Shown: piece by piece, positions 12,731 to 26,300 of the stretch
Numbering within the stretch: position 1 is the first letter of the stretch
Layout: each line of letters starts with the position of its first letter
Assembly (NCBI GenBank): GCA_005281725.1
Contig: SSBO01000008.1
Location: forward strand, 3,950,671-4,014,670
Reading direction: 5' to 3'
Length of the DNA stretch: 64,000 bases
DNA from: Wuchereria bancrofti
Taxonomy: Eukaryota; Nematoda; Chromadorea; Rhabditida; Onchocercidae
Notes under the pieces: model-generated
The model's input: only the letters and a program-made list of their open reading frames with translations
What the model was told of the DNA's origin: nothing
The model's database searches: none
Translations under genes and position numbers: made by a program

Positions 12731-15700
12731 ATGGACAATGAATTTTTGTATGTTCATAGCTGTGACCTCGAGGGGAACGTACAGTTACGAATTGGTTCTT
12801 TAGAAGGGAGTACATCACTTTTAGATAAGTCTTATCGTGTTGTGGGTGGCAATTTCTTCATCACTGCTTCGGTTAGCTTTTTTAATATTTTTTTTAACTT
12901 TTTAAACGTTCGAAAATACAAAAATTTGTATATTAAAGTATCTCAGAACTTCGTGATGATTTCAGTACTTGTAACTTTAATCTAGGCTTAGGTAATCTTC
13001 AGTGATTCAATAATGAGAACCGTCATTGAATTTCAAAATTCGTTTTATCCATTGGCAATTTTTTTATAGGTTTATTGCAATAAACGACGAGTAGGTGTAC
13101 CAGTTTCGACATCATATAAATCTCCACCAAGTCATGTTCGTACAACGCTTCATTCCTGGGATGAATGGATTTTGTTACCTATCAAAATAAGGTGTACTTG
13201 TTGCATGATTTTATCAAGGACTTGCGCTTCATATAGATTAAAAATAAATTAATTCGGTTACTGCTAACAAGAATTTGAAGACCTATGGTTTGAAATCTTT
13301 TTGAATATTTCAAAATTCGAAAAAAAGAAATTTGTAATTTGATCTTGGGCTTGCGAAGGATTATAGTTGTTAACAAGATTTAATTTCTTCGTTTAGAACA
13401 TGTTTTCTGTACCGAAATGCTTGAGCATTGACTTTTTTAGCTTCCTTAGAATTGTAATTAAAAACACTCAGAAATGCATATAACTTTTCTTAATTGTCTT
13501 TCTTAATTTCAGTGAGCTGAGCCTTGATTCATTTATCCATGCATGCTTGTGGGATGTATCAGATAGCCTAGACGCACGATTTATAGCACATTCATCCGTT
13601 TCGCTGTTTAGCAAACGCGGAGTTCTTCGAACTGGTACTATTGCGCTAAAAATGGAAGTGGCCACAAAACCTGATGATTATTTGAGGCCACCTTTACCAT
13701 CCAAGGTCCGAAATGATGTAACGGAATGATACAGTTTTGTAGTTTTTTTTCCAACTTTTTGAATATTTCATATTTATCAGTGTAGTTAGTTGAAGTTAAT
13801 AAATCTATTCTTTTTTTTTTAGTATTCTCATTTTAAGTTGTGTTTCCATGCACTTTGTTTAACTGGTAGAGTGTATTAAGGAAAATTATATACTGTAAGT
13901 TAAGTTATTTGTATTGTTACAGTTCACGAAACAAACAGGTGTTGATCGCTTACAAAAGCGAACAAAAGAATATGGTGAGAGACTGATCGAACATGTTGAT
14001 TGGCTTGATCGGCTTACATTTCCACGCATTGAACAGATCAAGAAAGAAGTTAGTTGCTTTTGATATTTCTCATTATACTAGTCATTTTGATAAATGTGAG
14101 ATTCTTTGGAATGAGGAGAGACGTGAATACTTTGTAATGACAACTGAATAGAAATCAGTACTTAACTAATTGAAAAACTAAAGCACGTTATGGAAAAACA
14201 TACCGCTATTACTTAAATATTTGGCAGGTGGAGATTAATCGTAGCACAGAATATGCGAACAGACAGACAAATTTGAAAATACAAAAACAAACTTAATTTT
14301 CTGTTTAAAGATATTTTCTTTTACGAACAAATGAATTACTTTTCAGCGTGAAGTCGAACAGCGTTGCTTATATTTAATCGTTGAAATGGCGCGAGTTGTT
14401 TTCGGGGACTCTACAGTTTCTGTAGTTTATTATGAAGATGAAGAGGAGTTAAAAACACGGAGTGTTTATCCATTAGTCGATCCAGAGATGGATTTGGAAA
14501 ATGTTTGTGAGCTCAAGCATCACATGATGACGCGTTCTTCACGTGCTGGTGCACTTGAACGTGAACTTAAACCAAATGCTTCTGCGCGTCATTATCTGGA
14601 AAGGATAATCCAGGTGTATGATTCTTATTTTCTACTAGTAAAGTTAAATCCAGAAATTTATCACCTTCGCTAATTTTTCAAGAACTTTGACATTTTTTAT
14701 TTTAATATATGGTAACAGGTAATTATAACAGGAGACTGCTATAATGCAATATTGTCAAGTTAAATGCACTTCACTGATAGCTTTTGCACGTTGATTACGT
14801 TTACGACAAGCCACTTTTTTCTGATTTAGTTTTCATTTTTATTTAACAAATACAACAGTTATTGCTGAAGGTGTTTCTCTCTTTCAAAACGGTGTTATTT
14901 TTTCAGTTTAGAAATTTTTTTTTCAACCATTGCTTTCATTTTTTTTTGGTATATTTTTTTTGACTTGGCATGTTTTTCAATCATTTTGTTTTCAGTTGTT
15001 AATCATTATATCTACTTCAGTTGCCACCAGCACATGCTATAAACTTTGAAGAGCGTGATTTAATATGGAAATTTCGATATTTTCTTCGGAGTAATCGTAA
15101 AGCATTATTAAAATTTGTTCGCTCAGTGGCTTGGAATAAAAATGAAGAAGCAGCTTATGCCCTGATCCTTGTAAAGTAATTATTGTTCCGCTATATTTCA
15201 AAGTTATTTATGTGTAATTTATGAGTTACGTTTAATGTTTAGAAATTACTTGATAGTATTTAGATAATAGCTTGTAACCTTTTTTCTGTCTAATCACTAT
15301 CCACTCCCCAAAAAAAAGAACTTGAGAAACTACTGAAATTGAAAGTTTGAAAGTCTATTTTTTTCTTTTTATTTATTTAGAAATTCGGACTGAAATATTA
15401 AATCTTCCTGTTTATCGGATCAAATTTTCCAGTGAATGGTCGCCGCTGGAAGCCAGTGATGCCCTGGAACTTCTTTCGCCAACATTTAGACACATCGAAT
15501 TGCGCCGCTATGCGGTATCGCGTTTATCACATGCTAAGCCCGAGCAAATTCTATTATATTTGCCGCAACTCGTACAGGCACTTAAATATGAGCAATTCGT
15601 AATGAAAGCTTTGGACGAATTCGAGGTGCTTTTAGCAATTTTTTATACTGCATCAAAATTTTTGATAATTTCTATTTTTTCCGGTTGCAATGGTTAATGA

Positions 15701-18700
15701 TAATATAGCTAACAAGTGCTGAGCTTAAGATAGGACAGCCTGAAATAATACGCTCTTATCAGTATTTCTTTAATATCCATATATGTCCACAGAGAATTAG
15801 AAACTGCAAAAGTGTATTTGGTTTTATATTTGAAGGCTTGAGGCAATTCTAGAAATCAGGTAAAATAGCAATTCTCATATTTTTTGGTTTATTGTTTAAC
15901 AAATAAGGTTATTACAAGATTTTATTTCGATTTTTTGAGATAATTCTTTGATTATTAAAATAATTCTTTGATTATTGCAAAGGTAGAAAAGTGGAGAGAA
16001 AAAGAAACATTTGATGATATTTACCTGGGTTATGTAGACATGAGCTGAAGTGCTTGAATTATTTAACTATAGCTTTAATAATCAAGTCGCAAAAATTTGA
16101 AATATCAGAGCATTATCGCAAAAATTCGAGAAGTAATGTAATCATATATCATTCTGTTTTATTAAAAAAATTCGTTACAATTCGTTAGATACTATAAGTT
16201 AATACAGGAACAAAAAGAAATCCGAAGGAAAATTGATAGTGTCAAAGGAGGAAATAGTGAATTGACAATGGAAAATGGTCAGGAAATATATAGTCAACAA
16301 ACAGTCGAACAGGCTATGCAAAAATGCTTAACAGGCGATGATCTTACTTCATTTTTGATACGTTCTGCTTGCAGTAATCCGTCGATCACTTATTACCTCT
16401 ATTGGTACCTCAAAGTTGAGGTAATTATAAATTTTATTACTAAAATTTTGACTTTTTTCATGTGAATGATAAAATACTCATCTTTCTTATTCTTAATTTT
16501 GAATTTTCATAAAGATGTTATTATAAATTTCAAAACTTATTGTTTTGTCTTTAATTTTTTTTACCTAAGTGGGATAGAGTATTCATTGTGCAATATTTAC
16601 AGATAGAAGCAACAGCGCAAGTCAATACGGTTATGTCACGCATGTATAGCTATGTTTTGTCACTGTTGTTATCATCATTGCGGAGTGGTGGTAGTGATCT
16701 GAGGAGGCGAGCTGCTTCGCTTGATCAGCAAGAGGTAAGATTTTCAACTGATAATTATAATAGTTACGTGAAGAATATTCAATCATTGTTTTTTCAAAAA
16801 GCAGTTATTTGCAATAGATTCAGATGATATTATACAATTCTTAGCCTTCTTCAAATTTAAATTTTATAAAAAACATTTTTTTCTTGGAAATAGCAACATC
16901 AGAACACTGGCCTAGCATATTTTTCCACTGACTTGTTTATAATTTATCTAAAAAAAAAACTTTTTAATACCGTTTGTTAAATCTATGTCATAATAATTCA
17001 TGACTGAATTCATATTCTTCTTAGAAAAAATAAATCCACAAAATTTTCTTGCTCTTTTAACTTTCAGTTTATCAATCCTATTTGTTAATTTTTTCAGATT
17101 TCGAAGTTTTTCATGTCTTGAAAAAAGTATAAAGTGTCTCTTTAATGTTGGCTTTTCCAACTAAGGAAAGATTTTTAGATTTTGATTGAAATCCTGGTAT
17201 CAATGGCTAAGCTTGTATCACAAGAAAGTGGCGGACGAAGTCAAAAAGAAAAAGCTTTGCGACGTTCATTACGCGAGCAACATGATTTGCTTAATCTTTG
17301 CGGTCTTCCACTACCGTTGGATCCAACAGTGCGTGTAAATGCGTTATTACCCGATACGGCTACACTCTTCAATAGTAATCTAATGCCAATGAAACTTACA
17401 TTCAAAACTGAAAATGACGGAAATTATGTGACAATTTTCAAACGAGGCGATGATTTAAGGTATTTTTATATGCAACGTCAAGTGTGATCCAAACAAATCG
17501 ATTTAAGCTGAAAAAAAAATTCCACTCATTTGCATTACTTTCACTTTCGATTTGCATCTCGAATGCATAGGTGTTTTATTTCCGCAGAATTTCTTCAGAA
17601 ATCACAGCAGTACTTTCATTCCTTAGATAAAGCAATTTTTAGAAAGAATGAAATATTCAAAGAGAATTTTTTTTTTTTTTGGATAGAAATCAGATGGAAG
17701 TATTGTTTCAGGCAAGATCAGTTGATTATACAAATGATTCGTTTAATGGATGATTTACTTCGTGCAGATGGTCTTGATTTACGTCTGACACCATATTCTG
17801 TTCTTGCTACATCCACTTCTGAGGGATTTGTTCAGTTTATTAAAGCAATTCCACTTCGTGAAGTGATCTCGAATTGGGGTACTGTGCAGGTAATTATCCG
17901 TTTAACTTTTATTTTGTGCATTGTTTGTTGTTGAATCTAAGTATTGAGTTTTTTTCAGTACGATATTGTTGGTTTTAGTTATATTGTGTGTGAATTATTC
18001 TTAAGAATATTAGATCACTTTTTTATCTGCTCAATCGTTCACAATATCATTTTTAATTTTTTCTAGGAGTGCCTTCGATCATTTCGTCCTTCCCCTAATG
18101 GACCATTTGGAATTGAAACAGAAGTTGTTGAAAATTATGTTCGCTCTTGTGCTGGCTATTCGATTATTTGCTATGTATTAGGAATTGGTAAATTTCCTTT
18201 TCATTTTCTTATCATTTTAGTATTCATTCTTGAGTAAAGATATATACGAATTTAAAAGCTGTGATACTGCAGAATTTCATTTAATTTACTTATAACAATA
18301 ACTCCTGTCGGTTTATAAATTCTTTTTAGGTGACCGACATTTGCACAATCTTTTGCTTTGTGAAAATGGAAGAATGTTCCATGTTGATTTTGGTTATATA
18401 CTTGGAAGAGATCCAAAACCCTTCGCTCCACCACCAATGAAATTGACTAGTGAAATGATTAGTGGTATGGGCGGATTGCATAGGTTCGTTTGCATTAAAC
18501 TTACTTTATTGAAAAGTTTGTAGTGATGAGGAGAAAAGGTCATTTAAGACAGAACTTCCCATCAAATGAAGAATGTTGGAGATGTTGCCTCAGCCATAAT
18601 AGAAGTCAGAATTAGTTTGGTTGGATTTATCTTTACTGATGAATTTGAATCATCATTTCAGTTTCAATAAATTGCAGTTGGTGATTTTAATAATATATGA

Positions 18701-19319
18701 CGTTTTTCGTGCAACGGTAGCTTCTGTTTTACAATATTGTAATTGAATTTATGTAATTAAAAATTGGCGAAATTGGAAAAATTATGTGAATTTAATTTGA
18801 ACATTAAAGAACCGATGTCATTGTGTCTGTAACGCGTTTTATTACCTCTAAAGTAAGGATGAATTATTTGTATATTTTACACTTTTTTTGCAGTAAGGAA
18901 TGGAAAGAATTTCGCGGATTTTGTTTCTCAGCATTTCGCATTTTGCGACGACATGCTAATGTTGTTCTAAATTTATTTTCACTTATGTTGGATTCCGGTA
19001 TACCGGATATTGCAGTTGAAAAGGAGAAAGCGGTGCAGAAAATTGAACACAGGTACGTTTTTCCGATGCTTTTTCTCACTTATTTTTAAAAATTATTAAG
19101 TCGAAGTATGATAGCTGGAAATATCTTGTTTTGTTTTGTTTTTTTTTGTTGCATTTGCAGCTTATTGAATTTTTTATGTTTTCTTCTAGATTCCATCTGA
19201 CATTGAGTGATGAATTGGCTGAACAGAAAATTGAACACTTAATTGATGAATCAGTGAATGCAAAAATGACGAAACTTACAGACATGGTGCATGATGTTCA
19301 TCAGTTGATTACTAATTAA
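12731..19319 (+). CDS. PIK3C3: VPS34 / PIK3C3, class III phosphatidylinositol 3-kinase catalytic subunit
   Basis: Fifteen exons: 12731-12871, 13070-13191, 13513-13705, 13923-14048, 14347-14613, 15021-15175, 15433-15625, 16208-16420, 16603-16734, 17179-17459, 17712-17889, 18067-18187, 18330-18483, 18894-19052 and 19190-19319. They total 2565 nt, 854 residues (human 887). The enzyme makes PI3P on endosomes and autophagosomes in complex with VPS15 and Beclin-1. Visible regions are an N-terminal C2 domain ([12 protein letters not shown], then HACLWD), VDWLDRLTF, the helical domain ([30 protein letters not shown]) and the kinase domain from about residue 570. The kinase domain has [12 protein letters not shown], the catalytic loop GDRHLHN, the metal-binding DFG in [14 protein letters not shown] and the C-terminal IDESVNAKM helix. 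For exon 7 I chose the acceptor at 15433, because it gives [14 protein letters not shown] in phase. The exon 3 donor GTCCGA is weak, but no better one keeps the frame. Confidence 0.95.
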
Positions 19320-19541
19320 ATTGTATATTTTGCAAATTTAGGTAATTTGATCAATTTTGAGTCTTGAATTTATATCTGATTGTATTCTTTAGTTGTTATG
19401 ACAGTTGGCAAAATTAGTATTTGCTTATTTTTGAAATCTGATTTGACTGATCTCGAATTTTTAATACGAAAGTGAAAGTAATTTGCTTAATTTATTGCAC
19501 TTAATTAGATTACTTATTTATATAAAGTTTTATGTGGTGAC

Positions 19542-19547
19542 AATAAA
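19542..19547 (+). terminator. poly(A) signal of VPS34
   Basis: AATAAA about 220 bases after the VPS34 stop at 19319. Confidence 0.5.
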
Positions 19548-20318
19548 ATTGGATCTCAATTTATAACATGAGTAATATTGTACATTGTATACGTTTGCTT
19601 TGTGTTGTAAACTAACTTTTTTGTTTTCATGATTAAAACATTTACCATTTATATATTTGATTTTTACAATAAATTTTTTTCCTGATAGAAATAGAGACTT
19701 ACAATGCATGGCACCTAAAAATAGCTTATATAAAACGGTAGATTTTATGGGAGTAATTTCAAAATATCATAATCATTTTCATCACTTACATTCCTTAACA
19801 GAAACTTTAACTTTTAGTATTCTCGTTCTCGTTACCTGTTTTGCATCATTACCATTGAGTTATGACTCTTGACCTATTGCGTATACGCCATAAGTCATCA
19901 TTCGTTTATGCAATTTATAGACTGATTTTAGTATCATTTTAATTTATAAGCTAATTTCAATATCATATATTTCAAGTGTAGCATATTAAGTTTCATTATT
20001 TTTAGATTGGTTATGTTGTAATTGAATTAATTCATAAATTTTTGATATAATACTTTAAAAAGAAAAAAGATGAATAAGCTATCCCAACTTTAAAGTGTTA
20101 AATTTTTTATGTTAGCATGGAATTAATGGAACAAATAAAAGCTAACATGTTATGCTTGCTAAGGCTAAATCGATATAAACATGCTCAGTTGAGATGCTAT
20201 GAAAATGGCCAAGCTATAAATTAAGTATCGCTTTAGGCCGGCTACATTTTATCAATGATTATTAAGAAGTGATCTGTGTACGTCATCTTACTTCATCAGT
20301 AAATTTTATCGGATTTCA
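19548..20318. other. spacer before the ARFGEF3-like gene
   Basis: A/T-rich spacer with the presumed ARFGEF3-like promoter. A 71-codon frame at 19657-19872 has no recognisable similarity. No other feature was seen. Confidence 0.5.
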
Positions 20319-23300
20319 ATGGATGAACATTTGCAAATTATTGCTAATCTTTCCGCAGCTAAATTTCGTGATCTTTCCGCTGCTGCAAAAGCGACACAAG
20401 GTGAGAATTTATTGAAATATGAAAAACAAGTGATAAAATCATATTTTGTCGCATACATTCTTTATTTATTTTCCTTCAATAAAGAAAATAATTTAAATTA
20501 ATTAATATTTTTAATATTTCAGTAATAAGTAGTTAAGGTATTAGTTGTGTCTAAGCTATTTCAAATAACTTATTTATATGCGCAAATGTTCCATCCAGTT
20601 GTACTTTACAGGTTTTATACTTAGAGTTATGTATAATATTGTCAATGTATTATAATTATCGTACTTCTCAATCAAAGATTACTTTTTATATTTTACCAAA
20701 TATTAGTTTTACCAATTGATTTTTTTTTATATATATTTTACCAATTATTAATTAATAGTACACACATTTAACATTACTTAATTTCTACTACTAATTTTTC
20801 AAAGGTTTCTTCAAAAGTTCCTACTACTCGATAGAAGATATTGCCATAGTTCTCGTATCATATAGTTATTTGAGTTCCATTCATAAGTTATTTGAGTTCC
20901 ATTTTATAGAGTTATTTGAGTTCCATTTTATAGAGTTATTTGAGTTCCATTTCATAGAGTTATTTGAGTTCTATTTCATAGAGTTATTTGAGTTCCATTT
21001 TATAAAGTTATTTGAGTTCTATTTCATAGAGTTATTCGAGTTCCATTTCATAGAGTTATTTCAGTTCCATTTCATAAAGTTATTTGAGTTCTATTTCATA
21101 GAGTTATTTGAGTTCCATTTCATAAAGTTATTTGAGTTCTATTTCATAGAGTTATTCGAGTTCCATTTCATAGAGTTATTTCAGTTCCATTTCATAAAGT
21201 TATTTGAGTTCCATTTCATAGAGTTATTCGAGTTCCATTTCATAGAGTTATTTCAGTTCCATTTCATAAAGTTATTTGAGTTCTATTTCATAGAGTTATT
21301 CGAGTTCCATTTCATAGAGTTATTTCAGTTCCATTTCATAAAGTTATTTGAGTTCTATTTCATAGAGTTGTTCGAGTTCCATTTCATAGAGTTATTTCAG
21401 TTCCATTTCACAAAGTTATTTGAGTTCTATTTCATGGAGTTATTTGAGTTCCATTTTATAAAGTTATTCGAGTTCCATCTCATAGAGTTATTCGAGTTCC
21501 ATATGATAAAGTTATTTGACTCTCATTCTGCAAAATTTTTAAATTCCATTTTGAATATTCAAACAAAAAAAAAAAGTTATAGAAATACTGAACAGCAAAG
21601 ATGTAACAATGGTTACATTGTGCGGTAAATGTCTTCATGTATTACAATTAGCACTTCAATGCAAGCATCAGAAAATTAATCAAGCTGCTGTTGATTTACT
21701 TCAGGTAAATTCCTTAAATTAATTCAAAACTTTTGTAAAAGAATTATCTGTGATGGAAAAATTTTTAATTGTTCTATTAATTAATGTTAAACGTAAATTA
21801 TATCCTTGTTAAGCATAATTATATGATCGATTTAATTAGTTATATAACATATCAAACTTATTTTTCATAAAAATATTTCATACATTAAATGATAAATAAA
21901 ATTTAATCCAATATATATAAGTTATTAAGGGAGAAGTTTTGCGTAAATTTTGTACTACTTTTTGATAATTAATTTAGTTATATATTGCTGCATTGTTATC
22001 ATTTTAATCAGTCATTTTAAATTGCATCTACTAGATATAAGCTAGGATGACAATTAATTTTAAAATTTTATAAATGCAAACTTATAATATGGTCATTGTT
22101 AGTAATAGTATTATTGTAAGCAAAACTTTTTTAATTATTGCATTTTTCTAATTTTTCTTTACTTAGACATTAATTCGAGATGAACGTTTTATGAATAAAG
22201 CGACAACTTTTGAAAGTGACACCTTGATGATGTCAACATTAAAGTCAATAACTTTGTTACCGGTAATCAAGGCTCCCATTCAATGTCGCATTTTGACGGT
22301 AAATTGTTTATTTTCATTTTTTAAATTCTAATTTCAACATTTAGTTTAAATTTGGATTATTGTTTTACTTTCATCTTGAAAATTTACTACGAAAAATTTA
22401 GATGTATTCTCATTTTTTTTACAGTTAATTGTTGAATTAATGTGTAAGGAGGAACGACGAATTACAGTCGAAACAATAATGGAAGCTTTAACGGTTAGTC
22501 ATTTTAATTTTTTCCAAAATATCTCTAAAAAAATTGGTTTAGTTGCTTTTTATTATATAATTAAAATTAATTAAATTGATTTCTAATTTTAAATCTTAAA
22601 AAAAATTGAAGTATAATATTAATATTTAAGATTTTTTGCTCCCTAATCATGGTTATAGATAGGATAACAGGTGATGGTTAATATTATTGATGAGTCATTT
22701 GAAATCAAATAATTTCGGATTACAATATTTTTTAGTCTTATTTTATTTTTTTCTCTCGTTTTTCTCACATAATATAATTCTATATATCTATTAAATAATT
22801 ACTTATATTTTTAGCAAGTATTAAATTATTACTTCTATTTTTGTCTAAATTATATTTCAATTTGGGAGATAATTCTTGTGCAATTTAATATTTAATAAAA
22901 ATTTAATACTTACTAAAAATACTTAACTTAAAATGATTCATACTTGAAATAAGTGTTTTTTTTTTCTTTTTTCTGGTACAGCTATGTATGCAAACATATG
23001 GAAATGCCGAAGAAAGAAGCGTTCAGTTAGCTTGTCGTGCAGCTGTCACTCAGATTTTTAGCTCATTCTGCACATTACCTCAGGTTAATCAACAAATTTA
23101 ACCTTTTATCATCAATCTATTACTGATAAATTTATGAATAATAATTACTGATAAATGTATGAATAATAAATTATCAGATATTACTGGTAAATTTACGAAT
23201 AATAATAATAATCTAAAATTGATCAATTTGTTCTTCTTTTTTTCTATAAAGGTTTTTTAAAAGAAATATTTTGTTTGTTTGCTTAATGTTGAATCATTGA

Positions 23301-26300
23301 GATATATATATATACTTTTATATGATAATACATATGACAATGATAATGATAATAAAATAATTGTCAAATAAAGTTAATTTGCAAACAATCAATTCAGTAA
23401 TTATTTATTTAATTGATTCCTTTTTTTTTGGAATAATTTAATAAATCTTTCACGTGTTAATTATTATATAAGATTAATTTATTATTAAATATTCATCCAT
23501 GAAAAGATTATTTAATCATTTTCAGAATAGCCATTGCCAAGAACACATAGCTATTTTTATGGATGCTACATCATTACTAAATGAAGTAATTAAATGCGCA
23601 AATGTCACAAATCCGCAATCAGATCAAATTATCATCTTGCTAGATGCCATATACAGTCTTCTTGATTCACAACCAATTACTATTATTAATCATCAACCAT
23701 TTGTTAATACTATATGGTATATATCTCGAATTAATTAATGATTATTTAAAAAAAAAATAGTAAAAATTTGTAACTTACTATGTACTCCAATGATTCCTAC
23801 ATGATACAATGAAAAAAAAATAGAAAAATTTGTAACTTATTATGAAATTTACATGATACAATAAACTTTACTATCAAATTCAATATTACGGAATTTCATT
23901 ATTAACTTTTATTTTATTATTTTGTTATAATACAATTTCTATTGTTCCATTGTCGTTGCAAATTCGAATCAAAGTCATAAATTTGGTTTTACAAAAAAGG
24001 ATTTATTTACCTACATTTTTAACGTGTTTTTTATGCAAAATGAGTTCTACTTAGTTTAATTTGAAAAATTTATCATTAATATCATTGTTATAGGAAAATA
24101 GCAAGCATTAATTAAGATTATAATTAAGATTAGGAAATTGAGAGAAATTATTTTGACTTAAAATAAAGTACTCCAATGATTCCTCAGTATTGGCCGAAAT
24201 GAAATTTACCAACGACAAAATATTTTGAAAATTTTTCTTCAATTTCAGGCGTGAATTAAGTCCGTGCATGATGAAAATGTTAGGAGAACCGGAAAAGAGT
24301 AAGCATGATATTACTGAAGATAATGAACCATTTGGACGAGGTCAAAGGTCGATGACGACAAATAATAAAACGATTTTTGATCATCCGGAAATTGTGCTCT
24401 CACTATATCAGTAAGTGATTACTCTTTTAAATAAAACTATATAGTATATGAAATGTAATCATGAATTATATCCTGAAATTGTATCACATCATTTTCAGGA
24501 TTATCGAGCAGTTATTACGAATTCTTGCCGGTATTGATGGAATGCGCAGCGTACTGGAAGCAATATTTCATAAAGCTTTATTGTATCCAAGAGTGGATCA
24601 ACGTTCAGAAGCTCTTCGTATTATCCGAAAGGTTTTTATTAGGACATTTTTAAATTTCAGAATTTTACTTTACTGAAGCATGAAATTTCGGAAAACTGTG
24701 GCAAATTGAGCAATCTGGAGTTGCATGATTTTATAGTTTATTAATATAGCTAAGTTAAGTTGGAAAATAAGTTTGTTACTTTATTAATGGCTAAATCATT
24801 TAAATTTATTCTAGTGGAAATTTAATATTTCAATTAATTCTTTCTTAATTTAAAATTGTCAATGATAATAATTTGAAATTGACTGCCTCATTTAAATTTT
24901 AATAATTCTCTCAATTTAGATTACTAAAAATGAAGAACGTCTTGCTGATATTATTTTGATTTCGATGAGCAGTAAAACGTTGACACTTTGGACTATCATT
25001 GTTGATTGTATTGTTGAATGTAGTAATTCAACAAATATTGATATAGCTTCAGAAGCGCTTCGAACATTACAAACTTTTGTTAGTTATACCTTTGTTAATT
25101 AAAAAAAAAAAAAAACTGCAATTAAACCTTTTTTTTAGATTTAAAGGACTGTTATTTCTTGATCTATAAATAAAATTGAAATTATTTCTAGCTAATCACA
25201 GCATGCCAAATGTGTGAAACTGATAGTGAAGGTGTATTATCAACAAAACTTATTGATAATATTTTATCATATTTCCCGATCGATAACACATCATTAGCTT
25301 CAACTATTGATGATGGTTTGAATATTTTATAAAAATTAAAAATTTTTTTCATGCTTTGCATTAATAGGAAATGATAATTTCAGCAATTTTATCATTTAAA
25401 ATAATAAATTTTTGATATTACAAGAAGAGATTTGTCTGTAACATTTAGAATTCAAAATTTTTTAAATAATTAAAATAATTTGCTAGGATTTAAAAACTGA
25501 TAAATCCAATTTCTCATGTTTTTTATTATTTTATTTTAGCTATGATAAATGTATTTTTCATATCATTTTAATATGAATTTAGTAAACTAATCGTAAAAAT
25601 AGGCTGTAAATAAAATATTAGTATAAAATAGAATTTCCGGATCAGATTTCAGAAAAGCATGATAACAAACCGGATGATATAAAAGAATCGGAAATAAAAC
25701 GAAATAATTCAGCGGAGGATTTGAATAATACAAATGAGGTTTGTATGACAAATCTTACATTGTTAAATTTTTCAATATTATTTCAAAACTTTTGATAATT
25801 AGTTTTTGATAATTAATTTTGTGTTTTGATAACAAAGAGATTTTTGATAATTAATTTAAGGTAACTAAAATATTGGAAAAATTGACAAAAAAATACAGAG
25901 GTGAAGAAACGAATGTGATAATTTGTTGTGATTCTACGAATAACAAAGCAGCTGAAGTAAATTTTTCATTCTTTATTTTAATATATTTCAAAATAAGTAA
26001 TATTACAATTTTTATCATTTTCATATATACTGTTTTCACTTTATCATTTATCATTTCAATTATTTCCATTCAAATTATAATCTCAAAAGCTTATCATGAT
26101 AATTTTTGATGGTAAGTTTTATGAATTAAATTTAAAATTTCAAAATTAAACAAATCCACAATTTTTCTTATCACGTTTTATTAACATTTTGCAATTATTG
26201 CTATTGATTTCTTAATCGATGTTTACAAATGAGTGGAAGGGATTACGAATTAAATTCGTAGAATCTAACTTGAATTTACACATGTGTTGCGCTAAAGTTA

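Noticed and set aside
20870..21628. A 252-codon frame as a repeat-containing protein gene
   Set aside because: It is a tandem satellite inside an intron; the openness follows from a 24-base unit without stops, and the frame ends out of phase with the true exon 2.
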